Source: CADCTQ01 sp963844325 (GTDB lineage: Bacteria; Bacteroidota; Bacteroidia; Cytophagales; 172606-1). Taken from it: a stretch of DNA of 64,000 nt. A program made the translations under genes and the position numbers. The DNA lies in assembly GCA_963844325.1 (NCBI GenBank), contig CAWJNV010000002.1, positions 5,518,001 through 5,582,000 on the forward strand, read 5' to 3'. The stretch's first letter is position 1. Each line of letters opens with the position of its first letter. The notes beneath the pieces are model-generated. The model saw only the letters and a program-made list of their open reading frames with translations, searched no databases and was not told the DNA's origin. Shown here in pieces: positions 52,291 through 60,735 of the stretch.

Positions 52291-52737
52291 CTCCTCGGAG
52301 GGGTTAGGGGGTGGGTTTACCTCTATGCTACGAGTGATATGGGGATCACCGCATTGCGTTGCTCTCTCTCCACTGCTAAACTTTCTGCGGATTCTCCCTG
52401 CTGCGGAATTCCCATTGTGCTGATCCCTGTATTACGCGTAATTTGTAGGTAAACCCACCCCCTAACCCCTCCGAGGAGGGGAGCCGCGACGCGGCGACTT
52501 CCCGCGACGCAGCGAGTACCGCGATGTGACCACTCCCTGCAATGCGATGCTTTCCCCCGATGCGACAACTGCCTCCCGACTCGTCTGCCGCCATATACTT
52601 TTGCACCTCTATTGCCACGCACCTCTATTGTCATGCACCTCTATTGTCATGCACCTCCGTTGCGATCCTGGCGGTTAAGCTCTTTTCTTTGCGTCCTCTG
52701 CGCTCCGCCTTTGCGCCTTTGCGCGAACCTGTTCGTG

Positions 52738-53124
52738 AAACCCGCCTTCACGTGAAACCTTTCAATGAAGCCCTTTCACTGAGCAGCTTCGGCCCGTAAC
52801 CCGTTGGGCCGCGGGGGAGTTTAGGTTTTTGCGCACCGGCACAAATCACGTTATCCACTAACTTCCTTATTATCAGCCTCCTCCAAAGCCATCCGCTCCG
52901 TATTTTACGGCAACCAGGGTAGATTTCCCAGCGGGTACGTACTAGTTGGTATTTTTATAATACCGTACTTTCCAGACGAACGGAAGGGCCGGTTACGCGT
53001 TACTACCCCACAGAAGCACCCGAGAAAATCCTTCACTGACTTTGTTAACGACAAGGAAAGCAGAGGTTTATTGAAATGCTGCGTCAAAGCAATCACTGCT
53101 TCGTGCCAACCTTGATTCTGATTT
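52738..53124. other. Gene-free, AT-richer gap before the TnpB fragment
   Basis: No coding region is supported. A short inverted repeat GGTATttttatAATACC lies near 52950. The stretch may be remnant mobile-element DNA. Confidence 0.35.
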
Positions 53125-53658
53125 ATGAGTGAATTACATACCTTAAGCTGCCGGCTGAACATTGTTCCCCAGCAACGCGGGCACCTGGAAGATACCCTCG
53201 AAGCCTTTGCAGCCGCCTGCAACAACATCTGGACCTACGGCGTGGAACAACAGACCAACCAGCAGTGGGCGTTGCACCAGGGTTGTTACAAGACCATCCG
53301 CAAGTTGTACGGCATTCCGGCCAGCCTCGCCATCCGGGCCATTGCGCGGGTTGCCATCGACCTGAAAGTCCGCCGGCCGGGCGCCTACCCGTACGCCCCC
53401 AACTTCATTGCCTTCGATTCCCGTTCGTTCATCCTGCATAAGCAGGACTGGTCGGCGGGGCTTACGCTGCTGCACGGCCGCGAAAAATTCCACCTCGACC
53501 TGGCCAAACGCCAGCAAAGCCTGCTGGAAGGCTGCACGCCGGCCTCCACGGTACTGCTCAAGAAATACCGCAGCTTCTACCTCGAATTCAACGTGGGCCG
53601 TACGGCTCATGTTTCGGCCAGCGGCCGGCCCTCCAGCGTGCAGCCGGCCGTAGTCTGA
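53125..53658 (+). CDS. tnpB: TnpB (IS200/IS605) N-terminal fragment, 177 aa
   Basis: The sequence follows the N-terminal half of TnpB: LNIVPQQRGHLEDTLEAFAAACNNI, YKTIRKLYGIPASLAIRAIARVA, AFDSRSF, then LLHGREKFHLDLAKRQQSLLEG. It ends right where the RuvC-like nuclease domain should begin, so all catalytic acidic residues and the zinc finger are missing. It is therefore a truncated remnant or, less likely, a retained RNA-binding half. The GC-rich codon use matches the host. No TnpA and no transposon ends are seen. Confidence 0.75.
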   Translation: MSELHTLSCRLNIVPQQRGHLEDTLEAFAAACNNIWTYGVEQQTNQQWALHQGCYKTIRKLYGIPASLAIRAIARVAIDLKVRRPGAYPYAPNFIAFDSRSFILHKQDWSAGLTLLHGREKFHLDLAKRQQSLLEGCTPASTVLLKKYRSFYLEFNVGRTAHVSASGRPSSVQPAVV

Positions 53659-53664
53659 CTTTTT

Positions 53665-53782
53665 TAGTTGTTGGTTATTCGTTGTTCGGCTGCCGACACC
53701 TTACGGGCAAGCATTTACTGGTAAATCCTTCCCGGTAAATTCCTTTCCGGCTTGGGGTAAGCCGAACAACGAACAACCAACT
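53665..53782. repeat. Intergenic inverted repeat of TTGTTCG words between convergent genes
   Basis: The left arm near 53665-53690 (GTTGTTGG..TTCGTTGTTCGGC) mirrors 53761-53782 (GCCGAACAACGAACAACC). It begins just after the TnpB-fragment stop and ends on the stop of the response-regulator gene. It probably works as a bidirectional terminator. Confidence 0.7.
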
Positions 53783-54491
53783 AGGTGGCGCTGGAAGCCT
53801 CGTCGGGCACGGCGCCGTTGGCTTTGAGCAGGCCGCGGGAGATGCCGTACATAATCAGCGTGGCCGTGTTGTTGGCGCCGGTTTTTTCGAGCAGGTTCTG
53901 GCGGTGCGTTTCAATGGTGCGGCGGCTGGTGAAAAGCTTTTCGGCGATTTCGGCGTTGGTAAAACCCTGGGCAATCAGGTGCAGCACCTCCACTTCCCGC
54001 TTGGAGAGGTCGCCGGAGGGCTTTTCAGCGCTTACGTCGGCCAGCGAATGCGGCAAAGCGTGCTGTTCCTGCAAGGTTTTGAGCCGGTGCAGCAGGGCAA
54101 TGCTGATCTCGCTGCTGATGAAATGCGTCCCCTGGGCGGCCATCCGGATGCCGAAAACGAGTTCTTCCATGCCCGAATTTTTGAGCAAATAGCCCATCGC
54201 CCCGGCGTCCATTACCTGCAACACGTAGTTCTCGTGGTCCAGCATCGAAAGGGCCAGCGTCTTCACCTGCGGAAAACGTTCCTTGATGTGCTTCATGGCC
54301 TCGAAACCATCCATTCCGGGCATGTTGAGGTCCAGCAGGGCCACGTGGGCGTCTACAGTGCCCAACACCTCCAGCAGTTCAATCCCGTTGGACGCTTCCC
54401 CCACGATCCGGATGGAGGGTTCGCCCGAGAGCAGGGATTTGATGCCGTCCCGGATAATTTTATGGTCATCAGCGAGTACTAAGTTTATCAT
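53781..54491 (-). CDS. NarL/LuxR-family response regulator
   Basis: The 236-aa protein has a receiver domain with acidic pocket DDH and phospho-Asp in ALLDLNMPGMDG (about residue 55), T/S in TLALSM and K in YLLKNSG. A LuxR-type HTH follows (LSKREVEVLHLIAQGFTNAEIAEKLFTSRRTIETHRQNLLEKTG). It should be phosphorylated by an unlinked histidine kinase and then bind promoters as a dimer. No partner kinase is adjacent. Confidence 0.95.
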   Translation of the reverse strand: MINLVLADDHKIIRDGIKSLLSGEPSIRIVGEASNGIELLEVLGTVDAHVALLDLNMPGMDGFEAMKHIKERFPQVKTLALSMLDHENYVLQVMDAGAMGYLLKNSGMEELVFGIRMAAQGTHFISSEISIALLHRLKTLQEQHALPHSLADVSAEKPSGDLSKREVEVLHLIAQGFTNAEIAEKLFTSRRTIETHRQNLLEKTGANNTATLIMYGISRGLLKANGAVPDEASSAT

Positions 54492-54932
54492 CAGTCAGAC
54501 GTTTGTAGATACAAGGACGAAAAATAGTTTTTTTTAGTTTGCCGCGGCCCCGCAAGACAGGCCGGACTGTAAATAAAAAATGGTCTCCGCCCGTTCCGGG
54601 CGCACAGTGACCTGGGCAAAATAGTTGAGAGGATTCCCGGACAACCGGACTTACGCAGATGGGCCCGAAAAGTTGAGCCCATTCTGAAAAATCAATTTTA
54701 AAGTCACCAGGCGTCCGGTAGAGCCGCGATTCATCGCGGCTCACCCTTGATACATCGCGGCCCACCCTTGATGCACCGCGGCTCACCCTTGATGCACCGC
54801 AGTTCACCCAACACGCATCGCGGCCGGCCGACCGTAAGTGAACTCGGGCAGGGATCGCATCTGCTTACGGCCGGCAACCCGCTCCGCCGGAAACCAGTAG
54901 AAAGTCGCATCAGCGAACCAAAACCACTCCCC
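54492..54932. repeat. Gene-free gap with 21-bp tandem repeats and a hairpin
   Basis: A perfect stem, GAGCCGCGA-ttca-TCGCGGCTC, occupies 54721-54742. From 54732 a 21-bp unit (CATCGCGGCTCACCCTTGATA and variants CACCGCGGCTCACCCTTGATG) is repeated almost four times to about 54811. Variation is concentrated in a few positions. No spacers separate the units, so it is not CRISPR. The remainder (54492-54720 and 54812-54932) shows nothing I can name. Confidence 0.65.
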
Positions 54933-55547
54933 ATGAGCCTCGGAGATTTTTTAGAAAACGCCAGGCGGGAAGCCCAGGTCATCAAGGGCGAAGCCACCAA
55001 AGACACCCGTTTTTCGAGCGAACGCCCCTACCCCGACGCCAACGCCGCCGCGGAGGCTTTCGGGCGGGCCCGGCAAAAATTGTTTGACGTAGACGGCTGG
55101 TCTACCCTGCCGGGCTTCAGCGCCAGGTTCGGGCTCTACGACCGGGCCGGGCTCCGCAAGCCGGGCAGCCCCGCCGTGGGGGATTGCATCCGCATCAGCC
55201 TGCCGGGCCCCCTGCCCGAAAACTGGGTCACGGTTACCGACGTGCGGACGGGCCCCGCCGAAGCCCAGTTCACCGTAAGCCCCTGCGGCAATCCCAAGGC
55301 CGGCGGGGAAAGCACGGAAGGCCAGGTAGCCCACTTCTTCGGCGGCGAAGCCACCAGTACCTTCCGGGTGGCACTGAAAGGCAATACCCTGGTAGCCAGC
55401 GAAATCGGCCGCGACGAACGCATCAACAACCAGGGCGACGAGGCGGGTGGCCGGGCCGTGGTCAACACGCTGATCGCCGAGGGCGGCTGGGCGGTGTTCC
55501 AGGAGATGCAGTGGAAAAAGCTGACTGACTACCTGGCGGAACAGTGA
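54933..55547 (+). CDS. Hypothetical protein, 204 aa
   Basis: ATG 54933 (MSLGDFLENARREAQV) is chosen. An upstream in-frame ATG at 54747 would translate the tandem repeats, which is unlikely. A helical front is followed by beta-rich segments (RISLPGPLPENWVTVTDV, EATSTFRVALKGNTLVASEIG). No signal peptide, membrane span or known domain is seen. It precedes mcrC on the same strand but contains no AAA motif, so it is not McrB. Confidence 0.7.
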   Translation: MSLGDFLENARREAQVIKGEATKDTRFSSERPYPDANAAAEAFGRARQKLFDVDGWSTLPGFSARFGLYDRAGLRKPGSPAVGDCIRISLPGPLPENWVTVTDVRTGPAEAQFTVSPCGNPKAGGESTEGQVAHFFGGEATSTFRVALKGNTLVASEIGRDERINNQGDEAGGRAVVNTLIAEGGWAVFQEMQWKKLTDYLAEQ

Positions 55548-55660
55548 ACAGCAATCAGTGAACAGTAATCAGTAAGGTGTCGTAGCCGGATGCCCCTTAA
55601 TCACTGTTTACTGTTCATTGTTTACTGATTACTGTTTACTGATCTCTGTTTACTGTTGTA
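55545..55660. repeat. Intergenic inverted repeat of CAGTAATCAGTG words
   Basis: GTGAACAGCAATCAGTGAAC.. (from 55545) and ..ACTGTTTACTGTTC.. (about 55603-55655) form an imperfect hairpin made of repeats of CAGTGA, CAGTAA and CAGTAATC. It fills the gap between the hypothetical gene and mcrC. Confidence 0.6.
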
Positions 55661-55672
55661 CCTTTGGCGGGT

Positions 55673-57037
55673 ATGCCCGCTCCCCCGCCTTCCCAGCCCC
55701 GGCACACGCTGACCCTCTACGAGTTCGGCGACTTTGCGGCCCTGCCCGGCGCCGTGGACCTGGAGGGTTTTAAGGCGTACCTCCGCCGCGTGTGGGCGGG
55801 CCGGGGCGCCTTCCACGATGGGGCCCCGGCCGACGAACCCTCCGAGGAACTGCTGGCCGCGGTGCACCGGCACGGACAGGCGCTGCTCCAGTTTGACGGC
55901 CGGGAGGTACGGGCCCGCAACTACTGCGGCCTGCTCCGCTACGGCCCGCTCACCCTCCGCATCGTGCCGAAGCTCTTTGCGGGCACGGCCCTTTCCTGGG
56001 AAGGGGCGTTCCGGCACCTCCAGTACTACCTTTCCTACGGCCACCCGGCGCACTTTCCGTTCGACTGGTCGGAGGCGACCCTGCCGGCGGGGGACGACCC
56101 GCTGGCGTGGCTGGCGGGCCTCTTCGCCCGGTTTGCCCGGCATACCCTGTCGGAACGGCCGCTGCGCACCTACACGGCAGTGACCGAAGCGGGCGGGTAC
56201 CTGCGGGGCCGCCTCGACGTGGGGGCGTACCTGCGCGAACAACTGGGCACGGGCCAGTGGCAGCACCTGCACAGCGAGTACAGTGCGTACCAGCTCGACA
56301 ACCCGTTCAACCAGGTGGTGCGGTGCGTGGCTACGGGCCTGCTGCCCCTGGCCGGCCCCGGCGGCGCCGAAGACCTGCGCGACGTGCTCCACGAACTGGA
56401 GGGCGTCACGGGCCGGCCCTGCACGGTGCACGACTGCGACGGGGTGGCGGGGAGTGGGTTGCCGCCCGCGCACGCGCGGCTGCTGGCCATGTGCCGCTGG
56501 TTCCTGGCCGGCGCCCTGGGGGCCGACGCCGCGGGCCACCACCCTACCTTCTCCTTCCTGGTTCCCGCCGAACGGGTGTTCGAAGACTTCATCACGGGGT
56601 TTATCCGGCGGCACTTCGCAGGCTGGGGAGCCGAAACCCAGCGCACCGCCTACCTGGGCAGCGCGGCGGGCAAGCCGGCCGGCCTGGTCCGCAACGACCT
56701 CTGGCTACCCGGGCACCGGGTCGTGATTGACGTGAAGTACAAGTGCATTGCGCCGCACCTGGGCGCCGTGCCGCCCGGCGACCTCTACCAGATGCTGGCC
56801 TACGCCATTGCCCGGCAAGCCGCCGGCGTGCACCTGGTGTACCCGGCCCCCGATGGCCCGGTTCCCCCCAGCCTGCGGATGACGGTGCCCGTACCTGCCT
56901 CCCCCATCAACGTTACCATTCACGTTCATTTTGTAAGGGTAACCGCCTCACTGCCCGAAGAAGGTCACTATGGCGCTGCTTTTTTGGAACTGACCCAACA
57001 TTTGCAAGAAAAGCTTGGCAAAATAATTACCTTTTAA
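55673..57037 (+). CDS. mcrC: McrC-family 5-methylcytosine restriction subunit (orphan)
   Basis: The protein has about 454 aa from ATG 55673; an upstream TTG is less likely. The N-terminal McrC domain includes NYCGLLRYGPLTLRIVPKLF. The nuclease part has ERVFEDFITGFI, then LPGHRVVIDVKYK as the PD-(D/E)xK core and DLYQMLAYAIA, which is typical of McrC. McrC normally gives the nuclease activity to the GTPase ring of McrB. No McrB-type AAA gene is present on either side, so it is orphan in this window. It may use a distant McrB or another motor. Confidence 0.88.
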   Translation: MPAPPPSQPRHTLTLYEFGDFAALPGAVDLEGFKAYLRRVWAGRGAFHDGAPADEPSEELLAAVHRHGQALLQFDGREVRARNYCGLLRYGPLTLRIVPKLFAGTALSWEGAFRHLQYYLSYGHPAHFPFDWSEATLPAGDDPLAWLAGLFARFARHTLSERPLRTYTAVTEAGGYLRGRLDVGAYLREQLGTGQWQHLHSEYSAYQLDNPFNQVVRCVATGLLPLAGPGGAEDLRDVLHELEGVTGRPCTVHDCDGVAGSGLPPAHARLLAMCRWFLAGALGADAAGHHPTFSFLVPAERVFEDFITGFIRRHFAGWGAETQRTAYLGSAAGKPAGLVRNDLWLPGHRVVIDVKYKCIAPHLGAVPPGDLYQMLAYAIARQAAGVHLVYPAPDGPVPPSLRMTVPVPASPINVTIHVHFVRVTASLPEEGHYGAAFLELTQHLQEKLGKIITF

Positions 57038-57150
57038 AAAGGAGCGGTATTAACCCGTACCCATGCCGGTTCTGCCGGAGCCGGCGCGGTTTCATCGTAC
57101 GGTTCATCCTATTGTTGTAAAGACTATTTCTCACCCTCACGCTTACAGGT

Positions 57151-57591
57151 ATGTCACAGCAACTCCAAACGCCGGTTACCCACGTGCTCCTCAAAGGTTC
57201 GTTCGGCACCTTCGGTTACAACCCCGAACTCAAGTGCATGTTCCACCTCTGGAAGGGCTTCCTGTCACTCGACGAGGTAAAAAAAGTAGCCGAAACGACC
57301 AATCCCTACATTGCCCGGGGCATCACCAACGTCATTGCCGACCACCGCAACATGGAAATGTTCAGCGAAGACGTGTCGGCCTACATTGCCAACACGTGGC
57401 TGCCGGCAATGGAAAAACTCGGCGCCCAGACGACCTTCGTGGTGATGTCGCCCGAGTCGTTCACCCAGCTGTCGGCCGAAGAAATGCACGAAAACGCCAA
57501 AAGCCAGTCCTCCATTGATATCCGCCACTTCGGCAGCCTCGACGCCGCCCTGGAAGCAATGCGCGAACACGTCCACGCCCACGCTGAGTAA
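57151..57591 (+). CDS. SpoIIAA/STAS-like hypothetical protein, 146 aa
   Basis: The alpha/beta protein reads CMFHLWKGFLSLDEVKKVAETT...ARGITNVIADHRNMEMFSEDVSAYIANTW...FVVMSPESFTQLS. The WKGFLS..EV front and VIADHRNM strand resemble the SpoIIAA-like/STAS-type proteins common in Bacteroidota, but the match is by eye. No enzyme motif is seen. It lies 113 bp after mcrC and ends at the stop from which a large hairpin begins. Confidence 0.7.
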   Translation: MSQQLQTPVTHVLLKGSFGTFGYNPELKCMFHLWKGFLSLDEVKKVAETTNPYIARGITNVIADHRNMEMFSEDVSAYIANTWLPAMEKLGAQTTFVVMSPESFTQLSAEEMHENAKSQSSIDIRHFGSLDAALEAMREHVHAHAE

Positions 57592-57812
57592 CAGGAGACG
57601 TTAGACGGGAGACGTAAGACAGGAGACCGGAGGGATCGGGAAGGATGCTGTGACGGAGACAGAAGACATTTAGCGCGAAGCAGGGCTTTGCGCTTTTTTG
57701 TTTTTTATGCCCCTCATGCATCGTTTTGTTGTATGCGTTCTCCTTATTCGTGTCAGTCTCCTTTCCGATCCCTCCGGTCTCCTGTCTTACGTCTCCCGTC
57801 TAACGTCTCCTG
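57592..57812. repeat. 54-bp inverted repeat filling the gap between convergent stop codons
   Basis: The arms 57592-57645 and 57759-57812 are almost perfectly complementary (CAGGAGACGTTAGACGGGAG and its mirror, with one mismatch near the inner end). The left arm starts on the base after one stop and the right arm ends on the base before the other. The 113-bp loop contains no gene. It is built of the words GGAGAC, GTTAGAC and GTAAGAC. A bidirectional terminator is the simplest use. Confidence 0.85.
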
Positions 57813-58418
57813 CTACTCCCGTTTTTCCACCCTTGCTTCCGCCTGCCCGAACTTGCGGGTCACTTCATCGGCGTGGGCCTGGCGTACCCACACTTCCAGG
57901 TGGCAATCGGTGTGGAAGGTCTGGCGGGTGATTTCCAGGTCGTATTCTTTCACCACCTTCATCACGGCGTTGGTGGCCGGGTAGGCAAAATGCAGCGACA
58001 GCCCCACCCGCACCGTTTTCTGCACGACCGGGGCGGCATCCAGGGCCGCTGCCGCGGCCGTGCGGTAGGCACTGATCAGGCCGCTTACGCCCAGCTTCGT
58101 GCCGCCGAAGTACCGGACCACCACCACGATCACGTCGGTAAGCCCCCGCGAACGGATCTGGCCCAGGATGGGGTCGCCGGCCGAGTGGTTGGGTTCGCCG
58201 GCGTCGTTGGCCCGGTACTGCGCGGCGGCCGGCCCCAGCACGTACGCGTAGCAGTGGTGACGGGCGTCGTAGTATTCCTTTTTGAGCCTTTCGAGCAGTT
58301 CTTTTACTTCCCCTTCGGTACGCACCGGGGCGGCAAACGCCAGGAACCGGCTGCCCTTCTCGCGGTAGGCGCCTTCGGCGGGAGCGGCCAGGGTCAGGTA
58401 GGTGTCGCCTTCAGTCAT
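57813..58418 (-). CDS. yigZ: YigZ/IMPACT-family protein
   Basis: The 201-aa protein has the UPF0029/IMPACT N-terminal domain (REKGSRFLAFAAPV, ARHHCYAYVLG, AGEPNHSAGDPILGQI, VVVVRYFGGTKLGVSGLISAY). A C-terminal ferredoxin-like domain follows (YPATNAVMKVVKEYDLEI). These proteins act on the translation machinery or nucleotides; their exact role is unsettled. It overlaps the TPR gene upstream by 8 bp, so the two are co-translated. Confidence 0.95.
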   Translation of the reverse strand: MTEGDTYLTLAAPAEGAYREKGSRFLAFAAPVRTEGEVKELLERLKKEYYDARHHCYAYVLGPAAAQYRANDAGEPNHSAGDPILGQIRSRGLTDVIVVVVRYFGGTKLGVSGLISAYRTAAAAALDAAPVVQKTVRVGLSLHFAYPATNAVMKVVKEYDLEITRQTFHTDCHLEVWVRQAHADEVTRKFGQAEARVEKRE

Positions 58419-59544
58419 TTTTCAGGTAATTTTTGGCCTCCCGCCGGGTGCTTTCGTACTCGGCCAGTTCAAGGGCCTTTTTGTAGAGATGTTTGGCGTC
58501 CTCCTTTTTGCCCTCCCGGACGGCCAGCCGGGCCATTCCCGCGTAGGCCATGGCGTAGTAGTCCTGCGTGTACCGCCGGTCGTAGGCGCGCAGCCGCAGG
58601 GCCACCGCGTACTGCTTGCGGGCCTCGGCGAAGTCGCGTTGCCCCTTTTCGGCGATCACGCCCCGCAGCACGGCCGCCGTAGCCTGGAACACCTTGTCGG
58701 GCAGGGCGGCCAGTTGCCCGGCCAGGGGCGCCGCCTCGTCGTAGCGGCCGTTGTGCACCAGCATTTCGGTGTGGCGCATGAGGAAGAGCAGGTTGGCCGG
58801 AAACTGCGCGTGGAGGCGGCTTGAGCAGGCCAGGGCCCGGGCCCACTGCATTTCGTGCTTGGCGTAAATGTGCACCAGGTAGTACAGGGCCTCGGTGCGG
58901 GTAAAAACGCCCTTGCCGGCCCCGGTTTCGAGCTGCGTCAGGCCCGCCTTCTTGTCGCCGTCCGCGAAAAACAGCATCAGCGGCTTTACGGCCGGGTGGG
59001 TTTGGGGGTACTGCACCACGTAATAGTTGTACAGGCCGGTTGACAGGTAGAAGTCGGCGTACGTCCCGGTCAGCTTCATGCCGGCCCGCAGGTAGCCGTA
59101 GGCCTTGCGGGCTTCCGCGAGGGCTTCCATCGTCTGGCCCTCTTCCGAGGCTTGCAGGGCCAGGTAGCTGTGGGCCGCCAGGGCGAAAAACGTGCCTTCG
59201 GGGTCGTGTTCGTCCCGGGCAAGCAGCACGTCGGCCTGCTTGAGGGTGAGTTGCACCTGCCGGAGATACTCGGTGTACAGGGGCTTTTCCTTGCGCAGGG
59301 GCATGCCCTGCCAGTACAGCTTGAGCGCCAACAGCATGGGCGACACGGGGTGCTGCGGATACCGGGCCCGGACGGTCGCGATGAGGGGTTCGGCCTCGGC
59401 AAACTGGAAATTGTAAATGCGGTCGATGGCTTGCCGGAGCACCCCCTGCGTGTCGGCGTCCCGCAGCAGTTGGGCCCGGCTCGCCGTGTACGCGCCGCAG
59501 CAAAGCCACAGCAGCAGAACGGACTTGGCGAAGAATCGGTACAC
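58411..59544 (-). CDS. Secreted TPR-type hypothetical protein
   Basis: The 377-aa protein has a signal peptide (AKSVLLLWLCCGAYTASRAQ) and helical repeats typical of TPR folds throughout, for example YNFQFAEAEPLIATVRARYP, FALAAHSYLALQASEEGQTM and YAGMARLAVREGKKEDAKHLY. It is a probable periplasmic or membrane-associated scaffold with no enzymatic motif. It overlaps yigZ downstream by 8 bp. Confidence 0.85.
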   Translation of the reverse strand: MYRFFAKSVLLLWLCCGAYTASRAQLLRDADTQGVLRQAIDRIYNFQFAEAEPLIATVRARYPQHPVSPMLLALKLYWQGMPLRKEKPLYTEYLRQVQLTLKQADVLLARDEHDPEGTFFALAAHSYLALQASEEGQTMEALAEARKAYGYLRAGMKLTGTYADFYLSTGLYNYYVVQYPQTHPAVKPLMLFFADGDKKAGLTQLETGAGKGVFTRTEALYYLVHIYAKHEMQWARALACSSRLHAQFPANLLFLMRHTEMLVHNGRYDEAAPLAGQLAALPDKVFQATAAVLRGVIAEKGQRDFAEARKQYAVALRLRAYDRRYTQDYYAMAYAGMARLAVREGKKEDAKHLYKKALELAEYESTRREAKNYLKND

Positions 59545-59710
59545 GGGGCAAAAGTACGGCCGGGGACCAGGATCGCCGCCTGTTACGCACTAAAAAGTTT
59601 GGCCCCGCCCCCGTGGGCTAAATGCAGCGGTTGGCTCTTTTTTAAGCTAAATGCCTCAAATGATTACATTTCCGTAAGATGTTTTACTTCCCCGTTTCTG
59701 CCCGGTTGCG

Positions 59711-59718
59711 TATTTTTG
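59711..59718 (+). promoter_or_regulatory. Possible -7 box for the DUF3108 gene
   Basis: TATTTTTG fits TAnnTTTG and lies 95 bp before ATG 59813. A good -33 TTG at the expected distance is not seen, so it is weak. The gap 59545-59812 has no other feature. Confidence 0.3.
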
Positions 59719-59812
59719 TAAGGTTGCGCTGCGTGGCAACGTATACTTCCGGTACAAGATTTGAGAACCAGTACGTGAACCCGGGCGGTTCACATCCCAA
59801 TATTGAGATTTA

Positions 59813-60601
59813 ATGAGAAGGACCTTCCGTATTTTATGTTTGCTGCTGCTCTGCTGCGGGTTTGTGACCAGGGACACGTACCGGCACATCCGCAACAATA
59901 GTTTTTCCCGCGGCGAAGTGCTCGAATTCCGCATCCACTACGGCTTTATCAACGCGGCCGAAGGCGTGGTGGAGGTGCACCAGAACCTGTTTAAGATCAA
60001 CAACCGCCCCTGCTACCGGGTCAACGTCAACGGCAAGACCATCGGCGCCTTCGACCTCGTGCTGCGCATCCGCGACACGTGGCGGTCGTACATCGACACG
60101 GCGGCCCTCGTGCCGCACCGCTTCCAGGTGAACATCCAGGAGGGCAAGTACCGCAAGGACGAAACGGTGTACTTCAACCACGAGTCGGGCACCATCCGCT
60201 CCGAGGAAGTGAACAACGAAACGAAGGAATTTGAACTCAAGCGCAACGTGCAGGACCTGGTGAGCGGCTACTTCTTCCTCCGCACGGTGGATTTCAACAA
60301 CGTTCGCAACGGCGACATCGTGCAGGTGGACGCCTTCTTCGACGACGAATACTACGATTTCAAGGTGCGCTACCGGGGCAAGGGCGAAGTGGAAACCAAG
60401 TGGGGCAAAATCCGCTGCATCCTGCTCAACCCCGTGATGCCGGCCAACCAGCTTTTCAAGGGTGAAAATTCCATCCGGGTGTGGGTGTCGGACGACGAAA
60501 ACAAGATTCCCATCAAGGTGGAAGCCGAAATGTTCGTGGGCGCCGTGGAACTCGACCTCAAAAAGCACAAGAACCTGCGCCACCCGCTCAAGTTTTATTA
60601 G
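59813..60601 (+). CDS. DUF3108-domain exported protein
   Basis: The 262-aa protein has an N-terminal hydrophobic signal (ILCLLLLCCGFV, likely a lipoprotein or Sec signal) and then DUF3108 features: SRGEVLEFRIHYGFINAAEG, KTIGAFDLVLRIRDTWRSYIDTAALVPHRF and GENSIRVWVSDDENKIPIKVEAEMFVG. Such proteins are envelope-associated beta-barrel or lipid-binding-like proteins of unknown exact role. It stands alone, followed by a word palindrome (about 60601-60715). Confidence 0.88.
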   Translation: MRRTFRILCLLLLCCGFVTRDTYRHIRNNSFSRGEVLEFRIHYGFINAAEGVVEVHQNLFKINNRPCYRVNVNGKTIGAFDLVLRIRDTWRSYIDTAALVPHRFQVNIQEGKYRKDETVYFNHESGTIRSEEVNNETKEFELKRNVQDLVSGYFFLRTVDFNNVRNGDIVQVDAFFDDEYYDFKVRYRGKGEVETKWGKIRCILLNPVMPANQLFKGENSIRVWVSDDENKIPIKVEAEMFVGAVELDLKKHKNLRHPLKFY

Positions 60602-60715
60602 TCATTGGTACATTGGCTGATTGGTCAGTAGTCATTGGTCAATAGTACCTGATTGGTTAGCACTTTGACTCCCTAATGACCACTGTACCAATGACTACTG
60701 ACCAATCTCCAACCA
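60601..60715. repeat. Intergenic inverted repeat of CATTGGTC words
   Basis: TCATTGGTACATTGGC..GTCAGTAGTCATTGGTC (from 60602) mirrors CCAATGACTACTGACCAATC (about 60690-60710). It starts just after the DUF3108 stop and ends before the start of the thioredoxin gene. Confidence 0.6.
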
Positions 60716-60735
60716 ACAATCATCATTCATTTCCC

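Larger units (their letters stand above)
50802..52737. repeat. 291-bp inverted repeat with 124-bp loop, interrupted by an IS
   Basis: After removal of the IS and one target duplication, the left arm (50802-51070 plus 52301-52322) matches the mirror of the right arm (52447-52737) with only a handful of mismatches. The ends carry CGCAAAGGCGCAAAGG words; inside are three 16-bp tandem units around CAATAGAGGTGC. The loop 52323-52446 has no gene. It is a long palindrome able to form a cruciform or hairpin RNA, or a non-autonomous mobile element. From the M23 start to 51060 nothing else is seen. Confidence 0.85.

Noticed and set aside
54732..54811. CRISPR array
   Set aside because: Units are directly adjacent at 21 bp with no spacers and no cas genes nearby.
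54933..55547. McrB partner for McrC
   Set aside because: No Walker A/B or GTP-binding motif in this protein.
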